Assembly: GCF_022698145.1 (NCBI RefSeq)
Contig: NZ_JALDAX010000028.1
Span: 1 to 64,000 of the forward strand
DNA: 64,000 nt
Source: Streptomyces spinosisporus
GTDB taxonomy: Bacteria > Actinomycetota > Actinomycetes > Streptomycetales > Streptomycetaceae
Direction of reading: 5' to 3'
Below are positions 45,224 to 54,042 of this stretch, one piece after another (position 1 is the stretch's first letter; every line of letters begins with the position of its first letter). The position numbers and the translations under genes were made by a program. The notes beneath the pieces are model-generated. The model was given only the letters and a program-made list of their open reading frames with translations, did no database searches and was not told the origin of the DNA.

Positions 45224-46282
45224 TCACCCCAACCCTCGGCCCGAACCAGGCGCCGTACCCAGCCACTTGGCTGCGGCCTCGGAGCGGCTGGTGCTGTGGA
45301 GTTTGGCGAAGATGCGGTTGATGTGGTTCTTGACGGTCTTCTCGCTGATGAAGCAGGTGGCGGCAATCTGCTGGTTGTTCATGCCGGACGCGATGTGGTC
45401 CATGATCTCCGCCTCCCTGGTGCTCAGTTGGAACCTCGACCTGTCGGGAGCGGCCGGACGGCCACTCGTCCATCCTGACGACGACTGTGCCATATCCGGT
45501 TGCATCTGCGAAAGGTTTTCTGCAGAAATAGCGGAGACGGAACCCGATGGCTGGGTGAAGTTCCCTGGTTGTGGGGGGACTTCAGTGTGAACGTTTGGTG
45601 ACGTCGGTGCAGCGTTGCCGTATGCAGTCGCATCGGACTGGCCCAGCCCCTCGGGGAGTGGGGCGTCGGCGGGCGGCTGTCCCTGGCGCAGCTGGTCTAG
45701 GAGTGCGCCCGCTGCAGTCGGGGTGAAGTGGGGTCGGCCCTGTTTGATGTCCCGTACCGCTGCGACCAGTTGGTCGGCGGTGAACTCGCCGTGCACGAGG
45801 TAGCCGCCGGCGCCTCGGCGCAGGGCTTCCTGGACGATCTCCGACTCCCTGCTGTACGTGAGCATCACGACCGGGGCGATGCGGACGAGGTACGGGAGCG
45901 CCGAGATGCCGTCCACGCCGGGCATGCGGACGTCCAGGAGGACCATGTCGGGGCGGTGTTGGAGAGCGGCTTCGTAGGCCTGGCGGCCGTCTGCCGCCTC
46001 CGCCACCACCGTGATGTCGGAACGGCCGGAGAGAAGGGCCGTGAGGCCGGCCCGCACCACCGGGTTGTCGTCCGCCACCACGACCTTGAGCGGTACGGGT
46101 GGCGGGAAGGCCTCGAACGGGCTCTTGGGCGGCGGCTCCGGGGAACCGGAGTGGGGAGCGGTCGGGTCCGGCATCGGGAGTGGCCTCCTTTCCTCTCGTG
46201 CGGCGCGTGGGGGCGCCTGTGGCTCGTAGCGATACGTGTACGGCGTACTCATGCCCCGCGTACTCATGCCCCGCGTACTCAT
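45224..46282 (-). CDS. NarL/LuxR-family response regulator of the Tad locus
   Basis: A 352-residue regulator. The receiver domain (about 66-180) has VVVADDNPVVRAGL and the phospho-acceptor D117 in MVLLDVRMPGVDG. A long Gln/Pro/Ser-rich linker (about 190-275) precedes the LuxR-type HTH (about 280-345: LSTREAEIMDHIASGMNNQQ and ISEKTVKNHINRIFAKL). The start at 46282 overlaps the kinase stop (ATGA). Three in-frame ATG codons in MSTRG repeats (46282, 46267, 46252) make the exact start uncertain. Likely binds the TGGGCC arrays; not shown. Confidence 0.92.
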   Translation of the reverse strand: MSTRGMSTRGMSTPYTYRYEPQAPPRAAREERRPLPMPDPTAPHSGSPEPPPKSPFEAFPPPVPLKVVVADDNPVVRAGLTALLSGRSDITVVAEAADGRQAYEAALQHRPDMVLLDVRMPGVDGISALPYLVRIAPVVMLTYSRESEIVQEALRRGAGGYLVHGEFTADQLVAAVRDIKQGRPHFTPTAAGALLDQLRQGQPPADAPLPEGLGQSDATAYGNAAPTSPNVHTEVPPQPGNFTQPSGSVSAISAENLSQMQPDMAQSSSGWTSGRPAAPDRSRFQLSTREAEIMDHIASGMNNQQIAATCFISEKTVKNHINRIFAKLHSTSRSEAAAKWLGTAPGSGRGLG

Positions 46283-46290
46283 GCCGGCGC
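46246..46290 (-). repeat. 15-base tandem repeat at the kinase stop and regulator start
   Basis: TACTCATGCCCCGCG occurs at 46246-46260 and 46261-46275, and a diverged copy at 46276-46290. On the coding strand each copy contains ATGAGT, so each could offer a start, and the copy nearest the kinase carries its TGA. Confidence 0.9.
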
Positions 46291-47934
46291 ACTCGCTGTC
46301 GTCAGGGCCGCAAGCGGGAGTTCCAGGCGGACTTCCGTGCCCTTGGGGTGGCCGCCGCGGCCGATGCGGATGCGGGCGCCGACGGAGGCGGCGCGCTCGA
46401 CCATGCCGACCAGGCCGAAGTGGCCCGCGCGGCGCAGCTGTTCGAGGGTGGTGCCCGTGGGCAGGCCGCGGCCGTCGTCGTAAACGCTGATGCGCAGCAG
46501 GTCGCCGTGGACGCCCGCGCTCACGTCCACCCGGGTCGGGCCCGCGTGACGGTGGGCGTTCTCCATGGCTTCCGAGGCGATGGTGAGGAGCTGGCGTGCG
46601 ACGGCCGGCGGCACGGGCGGGACAGCGTGCTCGCCGGTGGGGCGGTAGCAGGCCGTGAGGCCGGTGCGCGTGCTGAAGTCCCGGGTTCGGGCGGCGAGTT
46701 CGACCAGGACGTCCGTGGCGTGGTCCGGATCCGATTCGCGGCGCAGGTCGGCCAGGAGTTCGCGTGATTCGGCCGCCGCCCGGCGGGCCGAGCGCGCCAC
46801 CAGTTCCGCCTGCTGCTTGACGAGCTTGGCGTCCATGTGGGGCGCGCCCGCCGAACCTGCCAGACCGTCCGCGGCCAGCGCCACGCCGTGCAGGGTCTTG
46901 GCCACGGAGTCGTGCATCTCCCTGGCCAGCCGGGCCCGTTCGGCGCTGACCGCCTCCGTGACCGCGAGGCGTGCCTGCACGGTGGTCAGCGCCTGTGTCG
47001 CGGCGCCGAACCGCAGCATGAGATTGCGCAGGGCCGAGCCCACCGCGCCCGCGATCACGCACAGGCCGGGCAGGAGCAGCGTCTCCGCGGGAGCTCCGTG
47101 CAGGTCCTTCGACGCCGCGTAGACCATGACGAGGATCAGCGCCTGGAGCGATGCGAACGCCGCGGCGCCCCGCCAGCCGTAGACGATGCCGGCCAGCAGT
47201 GGGGTGCAGACGCTGACGTAGGCCAGGGTGGTGTCCGGGCCCGCGGAGATGAGGAGCAGGGAACCGAAGAGGGTGTCCACCACCAGGAGGGTGGGGTGGC
47301 GCAGAAGGAGGGGGCCGAAGCGTTCCCAGTCCCTGAAGAGGACGTAGGAGCCCATGAAGGTGATTACGACCGCTGCGCCCACGAGGCGGGTGGCGAAACC
47401 CGGGGAGGCGTTGACGAGGGCGGCGGGGGCGGCCAGGGCGATCATGGCCAGACGGAAGCCGAACACCTGGCGGCACATGGCTTGCAGCGCGTTGACCTGG
47501 ATGGGGATGGCCGCGGCGCCGGGCTCGCCATCAGACGCCGGTTCCGCCGTCGGCTTCGGCGTCGATACCGGTACCGGCACCGGTGCATGTACCGGTGCCG
47601 CCATCGGTGCAGGCTCCGGCGCCCGTGCGGGCGTGCGCGTGGGCGTCCGTACCTCTGCAGCCGGGGGCGAATCCGCACCCTGCTTCAGAGGTACGGGCGG
47701 AGCCCCAACCTTCCCCCTCGGATCCGGCTGCGCCGGCACCCCCGGCAGCCGTGTCCCCGCCGGTTCCCACCCCGGCGGCAGCGCCGGGGTCACCGACGTC
47801 ACGGGGATGTCGGGTGCGCCGGTGCGGACGTGGGGTGGCAGGACGGTGCCTGCGGGTGGAGTGGTGATCTCCGGAGTCTTGGGACGCCGCCGCAGCAGGC
47901 CTGTGCGTTCCTTCGTCGTCATGGCCGTCGTCAC
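46279..47934 (-). CDS. NarL-type sensor histidine kinase of the Tad locus
   Basis: A 551-residue kinase. A Pro/Thr/Ala-rich cytoplasmic head (1-145) is followed by a five- to six-helix membrane sensor (about 155-300), a coiled segment, the HisKA_3 dimerisation domain with H341 in REMHDSVAKTLHG, and a HATPase_c domain (about 440-545, YDDGRGLPTG). Start GTG at 47934 (an ATG at 47922 is also in frame), 7 nt after the TadC stop. It sits at the 3' end of the Tad operon and pairs with the overlapping response regulator, implying sensing tied to pilus expression. Confidence 0.92.
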   Translation of the reverse strand: MTTAMTTKERTGLLRRRPKTPEITTPPAGTVLPPHVRTGAPDIPVTSVTPALPPGWEPAGTRLPGVPAQPDPRGKVGAPPVPLKQGADSPPAAEVRTPTRTPARAPEPAPMAAPVHAPVPVPVSTPKPTAEPASDGEPGAAAIPIQVNALQAMCRQVFGFRLAMIALAAPAALVNASPGFATRLVGAAVVITFMGSYVLFRDWERFGPLLLRHPTLLVVDTLFGSLLLISAGPDTTLAYVSVCTPLLAGIVYGWRGAAAFASLQALILVMVYAASKDLHGAPAETLLLPGLCVIAGAVGSALRNLMLRFGAATQALTTVQARLAVTEAVSAERARLAREMHDSVAKTLHGVALAADGLAGSAGAPHMDAKLVKQQAELVARSARRAAAESRELLADLRRESDPDHATDVLVELAARTRDFSTRTGLTACYRPTGEHAVPPVPPAVARQLLTIASEAMENAHRHAGPTRVDVSAGVHGDLLRISVYDDGRGLPTGTTLEQLRRAGHFGLVGMVERAASVGARIRIGRGGHPKGTEVRLELPLAALTTASAPA

Positions 47935-47941
47935 CCCGTCC

Positions 47942-48829
47942 CTACTTGCCCGTGAGGGAGCCGAAGTCGGTGCCGGAGCCGAGGATCAGTCCGGCGCCCA
48001 GGAGGATCATGGTGGCCGGGACCATGAAGGTGGTGATCATCATGGTGGCCTTGGGGACCGCGCGGGCTGCCTTGCGGCGGGCGTTCTGCGCGTCCGTGCG
48101 GCGCATGTCCTTCGCCAGCGCTACGAGGGTGTCGACGATCGGTGCACCGAGCTCCTCGCCCTGCTGAAGTGCCGTCACGAACATCGCCACCTGTTCGGAG
48201 TCGTTGCGGCGGCGCAGTTCCGCGAAGGCCTGGCGGCGGCTCATGCCGAGGTCCATCTGGCGCAGGGTGATGCGCAGTTCGTCCGCCCAGGGGCCCTCGT
48301 ACTTCGACGCCACCCGGTCCAGGGCCTGCCGGAAGCCCAGTCCCGCGCTCACCACCACCGCGAGTACGTCCAGGAAGTCCGGGAGGGTGCGCTCGATGAC
48401 GTCCTTGCGGATGCGGATCGCGGCCCAGATGCCGACCTCGGTCCAGAAGCCGCCGAACGCGAACAGGATGAGGGCGACGATGAAGTTGCCCTTCATCAGG
48501 AACACCAGTCCGCCGACGCCACCGAGGAAGCCGTAGACCGCGCGGCGGGCCGCGTAGCGGTCGATGGTCAGGCCGCCCGGATTGCCCGCGAGGTCGATCT
48601 TGCGGCGGTACTTGGCCACCATCTTGGGGCCCATCAGGCGCAGCACCGCGGGTGCGTACCGCATGCCGAGGCGGTCGACGAGCGAGTCGACGGCGCCGGT
48701 GCGGGTGGAACCGACCTCCAGGGCCAGCGCGAGGTCCCCGGGAAGCCGGGCGTCGGCCCGGTACATGCGGATGCCCGCGAAGATGCCCCAGACGCTGAGG
48801 CCCATCACCAGTGCCAGCAGAAGTGCCAT
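47942..48829 (-). CDS. tadC: Tad secretion inner-membrane protein TadC (T2SS F family)
   Basis: A 295-residue membrane protein of the GspF/TadC family. A first helix (about 1-20), a cytoplasmic segment, paired helices (about 95-140) and a T2SSF domain (about 145-260: TLPDFLDVLAVVVSAGLGFR, MSRRQAFAELRRRNDSEQVA, ALQQGEELGAPIVDTL) end in two C-terminal helices. Works with TadB as the platform that converts ATPase movement into pilin polymerisation. GGAGGGAGG precedes the ATG at 48829. Confidence 0.93.
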   Translation of the reverse strand: MALLLALVMGLSVWGIFAGIRMYRADARLPGDLALALEVGSTRTGAVDSLVDRLGMRYAPAVLRLMGPKMVAKYRRKIDLAGNPGGLTIDRYAARRAVYGFLGGVGGLVFLMKGNFIVALILFAFGGFWTEVGIWAAIRIRKDVIERTLPDFLDVLAVVVSAGLGFRQALDRVASKYEGPWADELRITLRQMDLGMSRRQAFAELRRRNDSEQVAMFVTALQQGEELGAPIVDTLVALAKDMRRTDAQNARRKAARAVPKATMMITTFMVPATMILLGAGLILGSGTDFGSLTGK

Positions 48830-48860
48830 GGTCGTCCTCCCTCCAGGCTGCTCGGACGCC

Positions 48861-49805
48861 TCAGACGTCGATACGGGACATACGGCGGATGAGGATGAAG
48901 CCGACCGCGTAGAGCAGGAAGGCGATGATCACCGCGCCCTGGCCGAGCGGGGAGCCGGTCATCCGCTCCAGGGCGCCGTCCTTGACCCCGTTCATCAGGA
49001 ACAACGAGCCCACGCCCAGCACGGGGACGGCATACGACGTCATGTTCACCTGCGACAACTGAGTCCGCACCTCCCGCCGCGTCTCCTTCCGCTCCTCCAG
49101 CGTCTCCGTGAGGTTGCGCAGGGCGCTCACCACCTGTCCGCCGGCCCGGTTCGACAGCACCAACGTCGTGACCAGGACGACCAGTTCGCGGGACGGGAGC
49201 CGTTCCGCCATGTCGCTCAGTGCGTCGTCCAGGGACGCGCCGACCGCCAGTTGATTGGCGACCTTCGCCAACTCCTCCCCCGCCGGCGCCTCCAACTCCT
49301 CCGCCGCCATCCCGATCGCCGTGCGCAGGGCCAGCCCCGCCTGGGTGGCGTTCGCCAGGATGCGGGCGAGTTCGGGGAGTTGGTTGATGAACTTCTCGAT
49401 GCGCTTCTGGCGCTGCCAGTTGAGGAACTGGAGGGCGACCCAGATGCCGAGCAGGCCGGCCAGCGGGCCGAAGAAGGGGGCCAGGGTCGCCTGGCCGATG
49501 AGCCACAGACCCGCCACCGTCCCCATCATGTAGACGAAGAACTCCCCCGGCGTGATGTCCAACCCCGTGGCCGCCAGCCGCAGTTCCAGCTTCTTGCCCG
49601 TCTTCGTACGACGGAGTCGTCGGTCCAGGTTGCGGAAGCGGCGGCGTTTGCCGCCGAGGGGGATGTGGCCGGTGGCCGAGAGGCGGTCGACGAGTTCCTG
49701 GCGCTGGGCCTTGCCCATGGCGTAGGCGTGCAGGCCCATGACCCCGAGGACGCAGGTCAGCAGGGTGATGCCGGTGGTGAGCGTGACGAGGGTTTGCAGA
49801 TCCAT
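48861..49805 (-). CDS. tadB: Tad secretion inner-membrane protein TadB (T2SS F family)
   Basis: A 314-residue partner of TadC. After an N-terminal helix (about 5-27) and a basic loop (KRRRFRNLDRRLRRTKTGKK) come helices near 85-125, then the T2SSF domain (about 130-270: ELARILANATQAGLALRTAI, LVLSNRAGGQVVSALRNLTE) and two final helices. The frame is open to 50105, but the ATG at 49805 follows the cpaF stop by 13 nt and is the natural start. Transcribed with cpaF and tadC. Confidence 0.93.
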   Translation of the reverse strand: MDLQTLVTLTTGITLLTCVLGVMGLHAYAMGKAQRQELVDRLSATGHIPLGGKRRRFRNLDRRLRRTKTGKKLELRLAATGLDITPGEFFVYMMGTVAGLWLIGQATLAPFFGPLAGLLGIWVALQFLNWQRQKRIEKFINQLPELARILANATQAGLALRTAIGMAAEELEAPAGEELAKVANQLAVGASLDDALSDMAERLPSRELVVLVTTLVLSNRAGGQVVSALRNLTETLEERKETRREVRTQLSQVNMTSYAVPVLGVGSLFLMNGVKDGALERMTGSPLGQGAVIIAFLLYAVGFILIRRMSRIDV

Positions 49806-49818
49806 CTGCTGATCCGTC

Positions 49819-51156
49819 CTATTTCGCTTCTCGTGTCGCCAGTTGGTCTGCGGACTGGGCCACACCGAAGGCCTGGGGGACGGGCTGGCTCGCCATGTAG
49901 AGGCGGTCGGCGGTACGGCGTGGGAGCGGGAAGTACTCGAAGTTGCCGTAGATACGGCCGTCGGAGGACATCGGCTGGGCGTTGAAGCGGGCCGCGGTCG
50001 CCAGCCGGTACGGCTCGCTGCCGTGGCTGTCGAGCAGTGCGACCTCGGTGATGCGGCGGGCGCCGTCGGCGAAGCGGGTGAGCTGGATGATGACGTCGAT
50101 GGCACTGTTGATCTGGTCGTGCAGTGCCTCGAAGGGGATCTCGACCTCGGACATGGAGGCCAGGGTCTTCAGACGCATCAGTGCGTCTTCCGCGCTGTTG
50201 GCGTGCACCGTCGCGAGCGAGCCGTCGTGACCGGTCGACATCGCCTGGAGCATGTCGAGGGACTCGCCGCCGCGGACCTCACCGACGACGATGCGGTCGG
50301 GGCGCATACGAAGGGAGTTGCGCACCAGGTCGCGGATGGTGACCTGGCCCTTCCCCTCGACGTTCGGGGGGCGGGACTCGAGGCGGATCACATGGGCCTG
50401 CTGCAGCTGGAGTTCGGCCGAGTCCTCGATGGTGATGATGCGTTCGGCCTCGGGGATCAGGCCCGACAGGGCGTTGAGCAGTGTCGTCTTTCCGGTGCCG
50501 GTGGCGCCCGAGACGATGACGTTGAACTTCGCCTGCACCAGGCCCGCCAGCAGATACAGGATGTGCTCGTCCAGCGAGCCGAAGCCGATCATCTCCTGGA
50601 GCGTGAAGGAGCGCGGGAAGCGGCGGATGGTGAGGGTGGCACCGGTCAGGGACAGCGGCGGGATGATCACGTTCACGCGCTCGCCGGAGGGGAGGCGCGC
50701 GTCGACCATCGGATTCGACTCGTCCACGCGGCGGTTGACGGTCGAGACGATGCGCTCGATGGTCTGCATCAGCTGGTCGTGGGAGGGGAAGCGCAGCGGC
50801 AGTTGCTCCACCCGTCCGCCGCGCTCCACGAAGATCGCGTCCGGGCCGTTCACCATGATCTCGGTGATCGACGCGTCCTCCAGGAGCGGTTCGAGGATGC
50901 CGAGGCCCAGTGCCTCGTCGACCACGCGCCGGATCAGCTGCGAGCGTTCGACCGTGGACAGCACCGGGCCCTCGCGGCTGATGATGTGCCCGAGCACCCG
51001 CTCCAGGCGGGCGCGGCGCTCGGCGGCGGCCAGCGCGCTCATCTCCGCGAGGTCGATCTCCTCCAGGAGCTTGGCGCGGTACGAGGCGACCATGTGGCCG
51101 TCCTCGCCCCGGTTGCCGTTCTCCTCGGGGGAGTTGATGCGTGCCCGCAGGCTCAT
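49819..51156 (-). CDS. cpaF: CpaF/TadA-family pilus assembly ATPase
   Basis: A 445-residue secretion ATPase of the type II/IV superfamily that powers Flp pilus assembly at the inner membrane. A helical N-terminal domain with the conserved LLEDASITEIMVNGPDAIFV (91-110) is followed by the P-loop GATGTGKTT (217-225), an Asp box (ITIEDSAELQL), and the Walker B/His-box region (IVVGEVRGGESLDMLQAM, STGHDGSLATVHAN). GAGGA precedes the ATG at 51156. It lies between the TadE-type genes and tadB. Confidence 0.96.
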   Translation of the reverse strand: MSLRARINSPEENGNRGEDGHMVASYRAKLLEEIDLAEMSALAAAERRARLERVLGHIISREGPVLSTVERSQLIRRVVDEALGLGILEPLLEDASITEIMVNGPDAIFVERGGRVEQLPLRFPSHDQLMQTIERIVSTVNRRVDESNPMVDARLPSGERVNVIIPPLSLTGATLTIRRFPRSFTLQEMIGFGSLDEHILYLLAGLVQAKFNVIVSGATGTGKTTLLNALSGLIPEAERIITIEDSAELQLQQAHVIRLESRPPNVEGKGQVTIRDLVRNSLRMRPDRIVVGEVRGGESLDMLQAMSTGHDGSLATVHANSAEDALMRLKTLASMSEVEIPFEALHDQINSAIDVIIQLTRFADGARRITEVALLDSHGSEPYRLATAARFNAQPMSSDGRIYGNFEYFPLPRRTADRLYMASQPVPQAFGVAQSADQLATREAK

Positions 51157-51171
51157 GTGGTCCTCGCAGCC

Positions 51172-51525
51172 TCAGTGGTCGAGCGGCATGGTGGCGCTCT
51201 TGTGGGCGTCTCCGAAGTTCCAGAAGGGGACGACCGACGGGATGTGGACGGTGGCGGTGACGGTGACCTCGTCGCCGCTGGTCGACGCCGGGCATCCCTT
51301 GACGTCGACCCAGCTGCTGACCGCGTCCTGGCACGCCTGTTCCGCCCCCTGCTGCAGCGAGGCGCTGCGCGCGCCGGCGCGTGCGGCCGTGCCCGCCTGC
51401 TGGGCGACGTAGGCGATGAGGCCGAGTTGTACGGCGGCCAGCGCCACGAGCAGCAGGATCGGCAGGAACCCCAGGTATTCGAGGGCGACCTGACCGCGGT
51501 CGCGGCTCTTGCTCCCGTACGACAT
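51172..51525 (-). CDS. TadE-type pseudopilin (first copy downstream)
   Basis: A 117-residue minor pilin. The class III signal G11-Q12-VAL-E16-Y17 (RDRGQVALEYLGFLPILLLV) is followed by the TadE-family helix, a disulfide-ready ectodomain (two Cys) and a short C-terminus. GGAGGGG lies upstream. It starts one base past the stop of the second TadE gene and is 15 nt from cpaF, so it is co-translated in the Tad operon. Confidence 0.9.
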   Translation of the reverse strand: MSYGSKSRDRGQVALEYLGFLPILLLVALAAVQLGLIAYVAQQAGTAARAGARSASLQQGAEQACQDAVSSWVDVKGCPASTSGDEVTVTATVHIPSVVPFWNFGDAHKSATMPLDH

Positions 51526-51526
51526 C

Positions 51527-51907
51527 TCAGTTCGTCCCCTCCTCCACGGCGCCCGCGTGGCCCTTGACGGTGAACGGGAAGCTGATCGTGCCGGGGAAGA
51601 GGACGGGGACCTCGATGCTGACGTCCGAGGTGATGTAGCCGGTGCCGAACCCCCCGCACCGCGCGGTCGTCCCTTCCTTCCACGCGCCCGACAGCTTGTC
51701 GAGGCCCGCCTGTTCGCACTTCCCTTCGCCGTCGTACTCGGCCGCCGTTCCCGCCCGGACCGCCTCGTCCGCAGCATTCCCCGCAAGCGTGAACGCGTAC
51801 CCCACGAGTACGAGCTGCCACAGCACCACCAGCGTGACAATGATCGTCGGCGTCATGCCCAGGAACTCGATCGTGACCTGCCCCCGGTCCCGCTCCTTCA
51901 CAGCCAT
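51527..51907 (-). CDS. TadE-type pseudopilin (second copy)
   Basis: A 126-residue TadE-family protein with signal RDRG-QVTIEFLGM (G9, E14) and a membrane helix (about 16-38), then AGNAADEAVRAGTAA and a two-Cys ectodomain. An in-frame GTG at 51916 is an alternative start; ATG at 51907 fits the typical short leader. It follows the cpaE stop by 14 nt. Together with its neighbour it provides minor pilins that prime the pilus tip or join assembly. Confidence 0.9.
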   Translation of the reverse strand: MAVKERDRGQVTIEFLGMTPTIIVTLVVLWQLVLVGYAFTLAGNAADEAVRAGTAAEYDGEGKCEQAGLDKLSGAWKEGTTARCGGFGTGYITSDVSIEVPVLFPGTISFPFTVKGHAGAVEEGTN

Positions 51908-51921
51908 CCCCGTCACCCCCC

Positions 51922-53169
51922 TCACTCCTTGCGCCGCCGAAAACTCACCGATCCCCGGTCCCCGCCCCGCAACCGCCCGCCCTTCTGGGCGCCTTCGGCC
52001 ACCTTCACCAGCCCCAGCTCCCCCGCCAGCCCCCAAAGGGCCTGCTTCACCGCGCCCTTGCTGTCCAGTTCGTGGATGCGGCCCGCGTCCACGGCCCCTT
52101 GCAGCTCCTTGAAGTTGGCGGGGATCACGGTCCCGGCGACGGCCGTCCCCGTGATGCGCTGGATCAGTGGCGGCTGGATCTCGGTGCCGCGGGTGTGCCG
52201 GTTGACGACGACCGTCGTCTCCTCCGCCTTGCGGATCTGCAGCCGGTCCCACATCCGCACCATCCGCTTGGCGCCGCGCACGGCCACCACGTCGGGTGTG
52301 GTGATCAGCAGCGCCTGGTCCGCCATCTCGACCGCCGCGGCGCCCGCGCCGCTGAGCTGCGCCCCGCAGTCGATGACGACGACCTCATAGCGGGAGCGCA
52401 GTGCGCTGACGATCTGCCGGGCGGCCCGGTCGGTGACCTCCTCGCCGCGTTCGCCCTCGCCCGGCGCGAGCAGCAGGGCCAGGCCCGTGTCGTGCCGGAA
52501 GACAGCGTCGGCGAGGACCCGGGGCGAGATGTCCGTGATCGCGGCCAGGTCCACCACCGAGCGGCGGAACTGCACGTCCAGATACGAGGCCACGTCGCCG
52601 GCCTGGAGGTCCATGTCCACCAGGGCCGCACTGCGTCCCGACGCCTGTGCCGCGAGGGCGAGTTGGATCGAGGTGAGCGTCGCCCCCACACCGCCCTTGG
52701 CCCCGCACACGGTGACGACGGTGCCGCCGACGCCGGTGAACACGTCGCCGCCGGAGCCCAGATGGCGCCGTACGCCGACCGACCACTGGGCGACGGCCTG
52801 GACGCGGCTGGCCAACTCCTCGTAGCTGAGGGGAAGGGCGACCAGTCCGCGCGCGCCGTAGTCCATGGCGGCCTGGAAGAGGCCGGGGCTCGCGTCCGAG
52901 GTGACGAGGATGACTCCCACCGCGGGGAAGCGCAGGGCGACTTCGCGGATCAGCTCGAGGGCCGGGACCGGGCCGATCCGCTCGTGCACCACCACGACCT
53001 CGGGCAGTTCGTCGACCGACTCGGCGGCCAGCCGCGCGAGGGTGTCGATGAGCTGGGTCGAGTCGACGACCGGCGCCACCGGTTCGGCGTCCGGGAGTTG
53101 GCTGAGCAGTGTCGTGATGGAGCGGACCGCGTCCACGTCACCGACTGCCGGGAGGATCCTCGTGGGCAT
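51922..53169 (-). CDS. cpaE: CpaE/TadZ-type pilus localisation ATPase
   Basis: A 415-residue protein. The N-terminal half (about 1-130) is an atypical receiver-like domain without a clear phospho-acceptor. The C-terminal half is a MinD/ParA-type ATPase with the P-loop GAKGGVGATLTS (156-167; KGGVGAT form, single Lys), then DMDLQAGDVASYLDV and VVVIDCGAQLSGAG. CpaE/TadZ places Tad machines at specific membrane sites. AGAGG lies just before the ATG at 53169. Confidence 0.93.
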   Translation of the reverse strand: MPTRILPAVGDVDAVRSITTLLSQLPDAEPVAPVVDSTQLIDTLARLAAESVDELPEVVVVHERIGPVPALELIREVALRFPAVGVILVTSDASPGLFQAAMDYGARGLVALPLSYEELASRVQAVAQWSVGVRRHLGSGGDVFTGVGGTVVTVCGAKGGVGATLTSIQLALAAQASGRSAALVDMDLQAGDVASYLDVQFRRSVVDLAAITDISPRVLADAVFRHDTGLALLLAPGEGERGEEVTDRAARQIVSALRSRYEVVVIDCGAQLSGAGAAAVEMADQALLITTPDVVAVRGAKRMVRMWDRLQIRKAEETTVVVNRHTRGTEIQPPLIQRITGTAVAGTVIPANFKELQGAVDAGRIHELDSKGAVKQALWGLAGELGLVKVAEGAQKGGRLRGGDRGSVSFRRRKE

Positions 53170-53178
53170 GCGGGCCTC

Positions 53179-53889
53179 TCACTTGTCCTTCGCGAGCTGG
53201 TACGTCCGGTCCTGGTCGGGGACCGTGGTGTCGCTGCCCGGCGCCACCAGGGCGAGCCGGACCCGCTGGGCGAACGACTCGGCGTAGGTGATGCGTTGGG
53301 CGTCGAGGGTGGAGAGGGCGAAGGTGATCGGGACGGCGTCGGTGGGCTGCTGCTGGTTCTTGTTGTTCTCGTTCGGATCGAGCGCGGTGATCCTGCCGAC
53401 GTCGATGACCTTGGCGTTGGTTACGATGATCTTGGACTGAGCGGGGTCACCCTCCCGTTCGCCCTCGAAGGTGGCGTACACGTTGACCGTGGAGCCCGGC
53501 GTGATCTTGCCGGCGACGCCGGTCGCCGCATCGATCATGATGGCGACCTCCTGCTGCCCGGGCTGCAGGGCGGGCTGGTTCACGATCATGTCGCTCTGCA
53601 GCAGGGAGCCGGCCTGCAGAGTGGTGACGGCGATCTTGCCCTGGATCTCGCGCAGGTTGGTGACCGCGTTGTCGGACAGCCAGCGCTTGGGCATCTTGAT
53701 CTTCTCGAACTGGCCCGTGGTCAGCTGGGTGTAGGGCGCCACGTTCGACTTGACCCGGTAGGCGGTGACCTCTGGACCCACCTTGGACTTCACGTCGCTG
53801 ATGACGGACAGGACGCCGGCGAACGCGCCGAGGGCGCAGATGACCGACAGAAGCAGGAGTAGCACGCCGCGGCGCTGACGGGAGTTCAT
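53179..53889 (-). CDS. cpaB: CpaB-type Flp pilus assembly protein (SAF domain)
   Basis: A 236-residue membrane-anchored protein with one N-terminal helix (about 8-30), a SAF domain (about 40-105: VTAYRVKSNVAPYTQLTTGQ, LQAGSLLQSDMIV) and a RcpC/CpaB-type domain (about 110-235: EVAIMIDAATGVAGKITPGS, VNVYATFEGER). In diderms CpaB aids the outer secretin; here, in a monoderm, it probably acts at the wall face of the machine. Ten nt before cpaE. Confidence 0.92.
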   Translation of the reverse strand: MNSRQRRGVLLLLLSVICALGAFAGVLSVISDVKSKVGPEVTAYRVKSNVAPYTQLTTGQFEKIKMPKRWLSDNAVTNLREIQGKIAVTTLQAGSLLQSDMIVNQPALQPGQQEVAIMIDAATGVAGKITPGSTVNVYATFEGEREGDPAQSKIIVTNAKVIDVGRITALDPNENNKNQQQPTDAVPITFALSTLDAQRITYAESFAQRVRLALVAPGSDTTVPDQDRTYQLAKDK

Positions 53890-54042
53890 GAACCGTACAA
53901 CCTCATTGGGGATATCGGTCGAGCGGAATAGAACGGTCTGTGGCGGAACGCTCTTTGGCGGAACAGAACGGTCCTTGATGGTGCGAGCGGTGCACCGGGC
54001 CGAAGGGACGCGAGTCCCGTCGTGCGTCCTGTGGTTCAGGAC

